From contig JBFWVJ010000008.1 of the NCBI GenBank assembly GCA_050246795.1, positions 22,776-86,775 on the forward strand: a DNA stretch of 64,000 bases, in the 5' to 3' direction. The notes below the pieces were generated by a model, which ran no database searches, was not told the DNA's origin, and saw nothing but the letters and a program-made list of their open reading frames with translations. The stretch comes from JBFWVJ01 sp050246795 (lineage in GTDB: Bacteria; Patescibacteriota; Gracilibacteria; JAUYGZ01). The position numbers were made by a program, and so were the translations under genes. Position 1 is the first letter of the stretch, and every line of letters starts with the position of its first letter. Positions 59,002 to 64,000 of the stretch are shown here, piece after piece.

Positions 59002-59068
59002 GTGAAAGCAAGTTGTCGTAGGCAGCACTTTTACATTATCATGGTAACGCTACCCGTTCGGCTTTCAC
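59002..59068 (-). ncRNA. Y-RNA-like RNA 6
   Basis: - strand. P1 GTGAAAG/CTTTCAC, CCGAACG, P2 GGTAGCG/TGCTGCC, TTACC, loop, ACAACTTG. First RNA of the tandem array downstream of Ro60, on the same strand. Confidence 0.8.
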
Positions 59069-59070
59069 AC

Positions 59071-59143
59071 TAGAAGTGAGAGTAAATTTACTGTCTGTTA
59101 AACGTGCTCACCAGTTGCGGGATCGAGGCATCGAAGCCACAGC
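59071..59143 (-). other. gap with tRNA-arm-like sequence
   Basis: Between the array and the + strand endonuclease promoter. The - strand reads GTGGCTTCGATGCCTCGATC, then CCGCAACTGGTGAGCACG, with TTCGAT and TGGTGAGC resembling T- and D-arm pieces, but I cannot fold a Y RNA or tRNA from it. It may be a remnant. Confidence 0.3.
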
Positions 59144-59173
59144 TTGACAAAATGTACTTAGTCATGATATGAT
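59144..59173 (+). promoter_or_regulatory. sigma70-type promoter of the endonuclease
   Basis: TTGACA, 18-base spacer, TATGAT with extended -10, identical in layout to the one at 25204. The ATG of the next gene starts 7 bases after the -10, so transcription would begin at or next to the start codon. Confidence 0.78.
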
Positions 59174-59179
59174 TATGAT

Positions 59180-59680
59180 ATGAACACAAAACTTGCTATC
59201 AAACACTTCTGGAGTCGTGTTAAAAAATCCTCTGATTGTTGGGTCTGGCAGGGACCACCTAACAATAGTGGTTACGGCTCAGCTCAAAGCCCACTAAATC
59301 CGAGTAAAGTAGAAGGAGCTCATAGAATTTCTTTTCAGTTATCTGTAGGTCCCATTCCGTCAGGAAAATACGTATGTCACAAGTGTGATAATCGTTTGTG
59401 TGTTAAGCCACAACATCTATTTCTAGGAACTCAGAAAGAGAATCTAGAAGACTGCAAAAGAAAAGGTCGCCTGCCTAGTTCAGAACAATTACGTGAAAGG
59501 CTCGGAAATCAGACAGGCGAACACAACAGAAACGCAAAGCTTAATTGGGATTTAGTTCGTATTATCCGCAATCTTCACTCCGAAGGTCTTGGACAGCGTG
59601 AGATTGCACGCCGAGTCGGTGTACCCTTTCCCAATGTGTGGAGCATCGTTAACAATAAATCTTGGATTAGTCCCTCATAA
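59180..59680 (+). CDS. HNH homing endonuclease
   Basis: A 166-aa endonuclease with DCWVWQGPPNNSGYGSAQS, then AHRISFQLSVGPIPSG, VCHKCDNRLCVKPQHLFLG: the HNH fold with zinc cysteines. The C-terminus (GLGQREIARRVGVPFPNVWS) is a helix-turn-helix. It is the only + gene in this stretch and lies between the Ro60 gene and its Y RNA array, overlapping the Ro60 3' end by 14 bases. Confidence 0.9.
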   Translation: MNTKLAIKHFWSRVKKSSDCWVWQGPPNNSGYGSAQSPLNPSKVEGAHRISFQLSVGPIPSGKYVCHKCDNRLCVKPQHLFLGTQKENLEDCKRKGRLPSSEQLRERLGNQTGEHNRNAKLNWDLVRIIRNLHSEGLGQREIARRVGVPFPNVWSIVNNKSWISPS

Positions 59681-61310
59681 ATCCTTGAATTAGTGTTGGA
59701 ACTTCTGCTGAGAACCCACATACGTCCAGTCCGAACTGATCGGACGGATCATTGACGGTGAACTCGGTAGCCGTCATCCCGATCACGATGTTGCGAGCAT
59801 TGATGCCAGACTTCTGACGGTACTGCTTCAATGCCTGAGTAGGATGATTCTTTCCAGCCCAAGTCTCGTTATCTGTAATGGTAATGAAACAATCGACGTC
59901 CAGCTTTTCCTTAATCGCATAGAGCATAGGAATAGAACAATCAGTGGCACCAAAATTGAGCCCACGGGTGCGCTTGAGAGCCGCATCGAGCCTCATTGCT
60001 GGAGTGATTCCGAGATCTACGAATCCCTTGAGTGCCTTTTCCTGATCATGAGCGTAACCATAGCCACCTGCTGTGAATCCGTGGATGTATACATTGGGCT
60101 CGATCTTTGCAATCGAGAGGGCCATAGCTGCTGCACCCTCAGCACAGGAGAGCGGAGTCCCCGCACACGGAGAACCCATTGAACCGGAAACGTCTACGCC
60201 GATGAGGAAGTTCTTTCCGGTCGGTTCAACAAACTTGAATGCCAGATAGAAGGCTTCGTCTAATGCGTCTACAACTTTGGGAACGACTGTCCAAGTGTTG
60301 CTACCTTTCAGTCCATGGCCCGATGCGTAGGTGCGGAGAGCAAGAAGAATCTGAATCGGATGGATGCGAGCCTTCTTAATCTGCTGCTCATCGACAAGGC
60401 GCTCAGCGACAAGTGAGGATGCCTTGCTCAGAGGCTTCAGCAGTCCGACCTTCGACATGACCCCGAGGTTGCGGAGCATAGCAGTGTAGGGCATCTTTTC
60501 TAGGAGAGCTTCCCACACAAGAGCATCGTTGAGGGCTTCAGTCGGAAGCATCTCGCGGGAGAGATTGTATTGACGCACGAGATCGTAGAGATGTCCCTTA
60601 CTCGCAGTCTTAGCTGACTCGAAAGCTGCTACGATTTTTGGGAGACTATCCTGCTTTTCAAATTCATCTGCATTAAAAGGAAGTAGCCCATCCACTACCC
60701 AGCTATACAAGGAGTTCCTTGCAGCATCATTTGTCTTCGGGTGTGCCTTTCTCAGGACATCTCGTGCCGACCAGCCATCCCGCTGCTGATACTTCACCAG
60801 CTGATACGCGAGCTTGTCCACGTCCTGATCGTTGAACCAGCGCTGGTTGGCTTTCTTCAGGCTGCTACCCCAACCTCTCAGCCCCTTGCAATATTCATTG
60901 AAGTGGTAGAGATGGGTCGGAATGCGACAGACTTTCGGCAAAGCAGCCAGTGCAAGCTGCCTAGTCTCTACTCTTTCAGCCGACGCTGCAAGCGCGAGTG
61001 CAAAGATTGCAGGGTCATTCTTAGGTGCGAGCCCTTCATCCGAGACGCGGACGATTTCCTTGACTGCTCTCTCACCGTCTTCCGCAATACAGGCAATGAC
61101 ATTGAGAGCATTATCCTTGGTGAGCTTTTTCTCTGACACATAGTATGTGCCTCCCTCGCTGCCGAGAATGAGAAACCGGTTGAACTGTCCCCATTTATCC
61201 AAAGAAAATGAGAACCCGCCCGCATTGTTCTGAGTCATGTTCTTTCCGGGGATGGACTCAGATTGCGGAGTGGCCTTAGTACTGAATGACGAATAGGTCT
61301 TTGTGCTCAT
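59667..61310 (-). CDS. rsr: Ro60 / TROVE-domain RNA-binding protein
   Basis: A 547-aa orthologue of Ro60 (Rsr in bacteria). The TROVE ring of helical repeats covers about residues 35-355, starting with KWGQFNRFLILGSEGGTYYV. The C-terminal von Willebrand A domain begins at FLIGVDVSGSMGSP near 370, with a complete metal-site DxSxS, followed by TDCSIPMLYAI and ITDNETWAG. Full length for the family. ATG 61310 was chosen because GAGGAG lies 8 bases upstream and an in-frame extension would run into the Y RNA upstream. Ro60 rings bind Y RNAs and misfolded RNAs and can feed them to exonucleases. Confidence 0.96.
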   Translation of the reverse strand: MSTKTYSSFSTKATPQSESIPGKNMTQNNAGGFSFSLDKWGQFNRFLILGSEGGTYYVSEKKLTKDNALNVIACIAEDGERAVKEIVRVSDEGLAPKNDPAIFALALAASAERVETRQLALAALPKVCRIPTHLYHFNEYCKGLRGWGSSLKKANQRWFNDQDVDKLAYQLVKYQQRDGWSARDVLRKAHPKTNDAARNSLYSWVVDGLLPFNADEFEKQDSLPKIVAAFESAKTASKGHLYDLVRQYNLSREMLPTEALNDALVWEALLEKMPYTAMLRNLGVMSKVGLLKPLSKASSLVAERLVDEQQIKKARIHPIQILLALRTYASGHGLKGSNTWTVVPKVVDALDEAFYLAFKFVEPTGKNFLIGVDVSGSMGSPCAGTPLSCAEGAAAMALSIAKIEPNVYIHGFTAGGYGYAHDQEKALKGFVDLGITPAMRLDAALKRTRGLNFGATDCSIPMLYAIKEKLDVDCFITITDNETWAGKNHPTQALKQYRQKSGINARNIVIGMTATEFTVNDPSDQFGLDVCGFSAEVPTLIQGFMRD

Positions 61311-61342
61311 GGTTCGGTCTCCTCTTTTTGAAAGACAAATTT

Positions 61343-61450
61343 GTAGGAGCAAGTTGTGGTTTTGGGGATTGCCTCTCGGCATTACTGTCTTACTCTGATA
61401 GATAACCCAAATACAGACCCACTCTCGCTGGCCTTACCTTCGGCTCCTAC
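61343..61450 (-). ncRNA. Y-RNA-like RNA 7 in the Ro60 leader
   Basis: 108 nt, - strand. P1 GTAGGAG/CTCCTAC, CCGAAGG, P2 TTTGGG/CCCAAA, TTATC, loop with a TGCC-GAGA-GGCA stem, and ACAACTTG. About 25 extra bases lie between P1 and P2. It ends about 30 bases upstream of the Ro60 start codon, so it is either a processed RNA or a leader structure that Ro60 itself could bind. Confidence 0.75.
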
Positions 61451-61462
61451 GGTTTTAGAAAA

Positions 61463-61678
61463 TTACCAAGGTCCCCATGCACGACGACGAGGTGCGAGAC
61501 GAATTGCCTTGTCTGACGTCCCTGCGTTCATGACCTTTGAAGAGAAGCGTCCAGCCATGTAAACGTAGGTTCCATCTGGAGGATCAATGACACCCCCAAT
61601 GCCACCGAAATTAGAACCACGCTTCAGCAGGCGGCGATTGGGATTCCGATACTTCAGCTTTGAGAGAGTAATGTCCAT
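61463..61678 (-). CDS. hypothetical protein
   Basis: A 71-aa basic protein with GSNFGGIGGVIDPPDGTYVY and RLAPRRRAWG. AGGA lies 8 bases before ATG. Located upstream of the Ro60 leader; unknown. Confidence 0.45.
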   Translation of the reverse strand: MDITLSKLKYRNPNRRLLKRGSNFGGIGGVIDPPDGTYVYMAGRFSSKVMNAGTSDKAIRLAPRRRAWGPW

Positions 61679-61681
61679 GTG

Positions 61682-61855
61682 TTATTCCTCAACATCTTTC
61701 TGAGAAAGCATCTTCTCTACGAAGAAGACAAGGTTGTTGTAGACGGATGGCTCTAAGTAAATAGTATCCAGTGTAGCTAGGCCATTAGACGTGGTAAGGA
61801 TAATTTGCTGTCCGTCCCACTCTGCGTAGACACCGTCACCGAGATAGTGTTTCAT
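61682..61855 (-). CDS. small conserved phage protein
   Basis: A 57-aa acidic protein starting MKHYLGDGVYAEWDGQQIIL with IYLEPSVYNNLVFFVEK. The YLGDGVYA pattern is a frequent phage small-protein motif. ATG overlaps the upstream stop (ATGA). Confidence 0.6.
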   Translation of the reverse strand: MKHYLGDGVYAEWDGQQIILTTSNGLATLDTIYLEPSVYNNLVFFVEKMLSQKDVEE

Positions 61856-62124
61856 CGATGTGGGTTAAAGGCTTTGGAAAGATGGTGGAATAACGTATCT
61901 ACAACCCTCTTGTATTTCCAGGAATGTCCTCCGTAGAGTCTGTCCTTTGCGCGATCTGGTTCAGGAATGGGATCACATTTTGGTCCTTGGATTCTATTCT
62001 CTGACCCACCACATCCGATATTACCCAACAACTCTAAGAGTTCCTCAGCCTCTTCACGACAAAGAGTAATAGTAACGGTGAGAGGCGGACGCTGGACGGG
62101 TTCAGGTGTCACAGTGACGTTCAT
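61852..62124 (-). CDS. hypothetical protein
   Basis: A 90-aa protein, PLTVTITLCREEAEELLELL near the start and GGHSWKYKRVVDTLFHHL near the end. Unknown; coupled on both sides. Confidence 0.5.
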   Translation of the reverse strand: MNVTVTPEPVQRPPLTVTITLCREEAEELLELLGNIGCGGSENRIQGPKCDPIPEPDRAKDRLYGGHSWKYKRVVDTLFHHLSKAFNPHR

Positions 62125-62513
62125 GACTTTGCTCCCTCAATGAAAGACTTCAGTCGTGCAAAAAGTTTAGGTCCGAAGTATTCGCGGGTGGAATCAACTC
62201 CGGCATTAATCAGCAACTGGTGCATCAGATCTCCTCCGTCTGGATTCCACGAATGCACGAAGAACTTTCCAGTGAGATTTTCCAGCGGCCCCAGAAGAAG
62301 ATCCTTTACGAATCCGGCTCCAGTATTTTCTACGTCGGAGGAAACATATACCTGTCCACCGAGATCATGATCGAGCAGGACGATGTCGTAGGGAGGTTGC
62401 CATCTCTTTCTGGCATAGTCAAGATCTTCAGCAATAGTTAATTCATGCTGACCCAGGTTCTTAATGAATAACCCAATCCTAACCAGGTCATCCTCAAGGA
62501 TAAAGATTTTCAT
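62121..62513 (-). CDS. receiver-like protein (cyclic-phosphate processing type)
   Basis: A 130-aa receiver-fold protein: KIFILEDDLVRIGLFIKN, YDIVLLDHDLGG (with the phospho-acceptor-type Asp) and FFVHSWNPDGGDLMHQLL. The DHDLGG and HSWN residues fit the subgroup named cyclic-phosphate processing receiver domains, predicted to act on 2',3'-cyclic phosphate or related RNA ends. It therefore fits the RNA ligase and Ro60 neighbourhood, but activity is predicted only. Confidence 0.65.
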   Translation of the reverse strand: MKIFILEDDLVRIGLFIKNLGQHELTIAEDLDYARKRWQPPYDIVLLDHDLGGQVYVSSDVENTGAGFVKDLLLGPLENLTGKFFVHSWNPDGGDLMHQLLINAGVDSTREYFGPKLFARLKSFIEGAKS

Positions 62514-62716
62514 TCTTCGTCCTGCTCCTCTTCTTCATCTAGCCGTGCCTTGGCTCCACCGAGATAGAGTTCCTGCACCCGAACTCGTGCCCCAGGAAAT
62601 CTCTCTGTGGCAAGGCTGTGCTGGACTTCAATCGCACTGCGGAGTCCGGCTTCCTCGGTGAACTCCTGTGTTCCGTTGATGGTAATTCGGAAAACCCGTT
62701 TCCTACTGATTCTCAT
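62510..62716 (-). CDS. hypothetical protein
   Basis: A 68-aa protein with a beta-rich start and an acidic end (KARLDEEEEQDEE). ATG 62716 has AGAGGA 7 bases upstream; ATG 62722 is too close to it. Start region overlaps the + strand promoter. Confidence 0.45.
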   Translation of the reverse strand: MRISRKRVFRITINGTQEFTEEAGLRSAIEVQHSLATERFPGARVRVQELYLGGAKARLDEEEEQDEE

Positions 62717-62745
62717 TGACATTCCTCTCCAATGTGTGATATGCT
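62716..62745 (+). promoter_or_regulatory. sigma70-type promoter
   Basis: TTGACA, 18-base spacer, TATGCT with TG before the -10. The ATG at 62752 is 7 bases after the -10, again giving a leaderless start, as at 59144. Confidence 0.6.
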
Positions 62746-62751
62746 ATTGAT

Positions 62752-62949
62752 ATGGAAGACAACCTTAAAACTTATAATAAGTTGTGTATAGAGTGTGGTA
62801 ATAGTTTTGTAGCGACTCACGGAAAGCAGCGTTACTGCACCAAGAAATGCCTTAACAAAAGGAGAAACATAAAAAGAAAGAATCCTTCCTCAGAGTGGCA
62901 AAGATTAGACCAAAAGAAGAACCCAGAAAAGTACCGAGATCGATCTTGA
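62752..62949 (+). CDS. truncated endonuclease-like zinc-finger protein
   Basis: A 65-aa frame starting MEDNLKTYNKLCIECGNSF with RYCTKKCLNKRR, an N-terminal zinc finger like those of the HNH endonucleases here, then it stops. The promoter and leaderless start are the same as for the endonuclease at 59180. Probably a truncated homing-endonuclease remnant. Confidence 0.5.
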   Translation: MEDNLKTYNKLCIECGNSFVATHGKQRYCTKKCLNKRRNIKRKNPSSEWQRLDQKKNPEKYRDRS

Positions 62950-62974
62950 GTTCTTTGTTTGCCATCTTCTTTTT

Positions 62975-63286
62975 CTACTCCACACTCTTCCAGTCTTTTC
63001 CTGCGGCAAGTTGCTTTTCGATCTTTGCCTTGTCCCTGAGAAGGGCTTCCTTGATTTGTTCAGGGGTGCGTTCTTCGAGCATGTCAGGATGTTCCTTCAG
63101 CAGATCCTTGATGCTCTTGGCTACTGCTTTGGTGAATTCAACAGCCCATTCGTTTGAAGAGTTAGTGTTACCGCCAAACTTTCTTTCTTGATGCCACCCC
63201 AGTAGCACCTTACACTGCTCTGCATCTAGATGCAGCTTCTCTCCGCCGTACTTACCACGCCTCTCAGTCTTCAGCTTCCAGTTCAT
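62975..63286 (-). CDS. hypothetical protein
   Basis: A 103-aa, Lys/Glu-rich helical protein (KIEKQLAAGKDWKSVE at the end). ATG 63286 with GGAG upstream. No motif recognised. Confidence 0.45.
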   Translation of the reverse strand: MNWKLKTERRGKYGGEKLHLDAEQCKVLLGWHQERKFGGNTNSSNEWAVEFTKAVAKSIKDLLKEHPDMLEERTPEQIKEALLRDKAKIEKQLAAGKDWKSVE

Positions 63287-63456
63287 CCTCGTCTCCAGAA
63301 ATGCGGGCACCTCGCACAATAGAGAAAGTCTCCATCGTCAGAAGGTTCCCAGATATGACCCTCGGTTTTACAAATGTTTCTTGCTCTCGATACACGGCTG
63401 TGATGGAAGCCAAGAACGATGAGAACAATTGCTGCAGGCAAAAGCCACCAACTCAT
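63283..63456 (-). CDS. small membrane protein with zinc motif
   Basis: A 57-aa protein: membrane helix SWWLLPAAIVLIVLGF at the N-terminus, then CKTEG and YCARCPHFW, a possible zinc site on the cytoplasmic side. Coupled by ATGA overlaps. Confidence 0.5.
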   Translation of the reverse strand: MSWWLLPAAIVLIVLGFHHSRVSRARNICKTEGHIWEPSDDGDFLYCARCPHFWRRG

Positions 63457-63689
63457 GACTGATCTCCAAATAGAATATCTTTCATCGGTACTCCTACCAT
63501 TGGATGCTTTGCTTCACGAGAGCAAGGACATCTCCAGTGATAGGATTCCGGCCAGCTCATGTATAGATCCCATGCCTTTAGGCGTTCAGTGGGTTCTGGA
63601 AATGCTTTGATCATTGGCAGAACTAAAGTACGATCTCGGAAGCGAAGATACCGATGCCGGAGTCCGGATAAAAGACCACACTGGTTCAT
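63453..63689 (-). CDS. hypothetical protein
   Basis: A 78-aa protein with ERLKAWDLYMSWPESYHW and a Cys/His-containing end (RCPCSREAKHP). Not recognised. Confidence 0.4.
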   Translation of the reverse strand: MNQCGLLSGLRHRYLRFRDRTLVLPMIKAFPEPTERLKAWDLYMSWPESYHWRCPCSREAKHPMVGVPMKDILFGDQS

Positions 63690-64000
63690 GGGTTTTCCTG
63701 CTCCTGGTGCCCGGAGGGGGAGGCGAGGGCGGCTAACAGGCCACGGATGATGCGCGGGGCGGCGGCAATGAACTCGGCATCTCGCTTCTGGCGCTCGTAG
63801 GTTTCAGGCAGGCACACATAGTCCCGCGACATGCGATAAATCAGACTCTCCGGCCCGTAGACCGCCACACATTCCTTCTTTAGCCTTATCGCTTCCGGGT
63901 GCATTCTCGTCACGGCACGCCACTCCCCCGGCGTGATGTCCTTCAGCAGCCGCTCGGCTTCCTCTTTCAACTCCTGGGGGATCGCCGGCTCCTGCGCGCC
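63686..64000 (-). CDS. phage protein, partial at window edge
   Basis: At least 104 aa, open through the right edge. KDITPGEWRAVTRMHPEA and RDAEFIAAAPRIIRGLL are hallmark segments of a widespread phage protein family with Ea22-like regions. The DNA is much more GC-rich than the rest of the window, suggesting recent acquisition. The start codon is outside the window. Confidence 0.6.
   Translation of the reverse strand, partial: GAQEPAIPQELKEEAERLLKDITPGEWRAVTRMHPEAIRLKKECVAVYGPESLIYRMSRDYVCLPETYERQKRDAEFIAAAPRIIRGLLAALASPSGHQEQENP

Noticed and set aside
58534..59068. CRISPR array or integron attC sites
   Set aside because: The repeats are not identical; helices differ in sequence but keep pairing, with conserved linkers, which is the behaviour of structured RNA. 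No cas genes, integrase or attC core sites.
58534..59068. Hammerhead or other self-cleaving ribozymes
   Set aside because: A CTGACGA-like string appears in one copy only, and the conserved positions match Y RNAs, not any known ribozyme core.
1..64000. Alternative genetic code (TGA or TAA reassigned)
   Set aside because: All three stops end clearly complete genes, many in ATGA overlaps, and Trp codons in long genes are TGG. The interrupted frames are local.

Overview
This window is part of a tailed-phage genome. It has no ribosomal RNA, no host housekeeping genes and no conventional tRNA gene. Genes are packed with 1-8 base overlaps. A structural and lysis block sits on the + strand (about 1-28,740), and a replication, nucleotide and RNA-metabolism block sits on the - strand (about 28,830-64,000). 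The capsid protein, a connector, a long P22 gp10/T7 gp12-like nozzle candidate and several large alanine/glycine-rich internal virion proteins, with no tape-measure or sheath gene, suggest a short-tailed (podovirus-like) virion. Terminase, portal and primase are not here, so the window is an incomplete genome. The host cannot be named; sigma70-like promoters and AGGAGG-type ribosome sites point to a bacterium.

Layout. 58-3,974: endonuclease, major capsid protein and decoration-like proteins. 3,977-8,939: fibre and head-surface proteins, some with GC-rich imported segments. 9,051-13,908: staple-like capsid protein, connector, nozzle and fibre. 13,924-23,040: internal (ejection) proteins. 23,067-25,190: lysis cassette with a holin-like protein, a GH108 endolysin and an alpha/beta hydrolase. 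25,303-28,740: exonuclease, secreted trypsin-like protease and glycosyltransferase between homing endonucleases. 28,834-34,154 (-): nucleotide metabolism (ThyX, kinase, dCMP deaminase, MazG-like enzymes, deoxyribosyltransferase-like proteins). 34,166-37,072: family A DNA polymerase fused to a uracil-DNA glycosylase domain. 37,053-42,191: many small zinc-binding and accessory proteins. 42,199-46,525: recombination module (Sak4-like ATPase, Hjc-like resolvase, PD-(D/E)XK nuclease, RepA-like ATPase). 46,600-57,143: accessory genes including a tyrosine-phosphatase-like protein and a large ATP-grasp/PEP-utiliser-like protein.

The most exciting part is an RNA-handling island at about 55,100-62,500, which holds a complete Ro60 (TROVE + vWA) gene at 59,667-61,310. 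I find eight Y-RNA-like genes on the same strand: six in tandem just downstream of Ro60 (58,534-59,068), one in the Ro60 leader (61,343-61,450) and one 18 kb away (41,329-41,428). Each has two helices separated by the Ro-binding sequences known from animal and bacterial Y RNAs: CCG after the first helix, TTATC after the second, ACTTG or ATTTG before the closing strand. One carries a full tRNA-like module (T-arm, acceptor stem, D-arm) in its apical loop, as in bacterial YrlA RNAs. Around them lie an RNA ligase, a macro-domain protein, a NUDIX hydrolase, a RapZ-C-like protein and a cyclic-phosphate-type receiver domain. I infer a phage RNA surveillance/repair system with an unusually large Y RNA set.

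Several genes look interrupted in ways worth checking: an in-frame TGA at an apparently conserved Trp of a tail fibre, two metal-dependent phosphatases needing a +1 shift at TTT-TGA and TTT-TAG, and two tiny genes with internal TAA. At least ten mobile endonuclease genes (HNH/endonuclease VII and LAGLIDADG) are scattered through the window, several with their own promoter placed so that the mRNA would be nearly leaderless.
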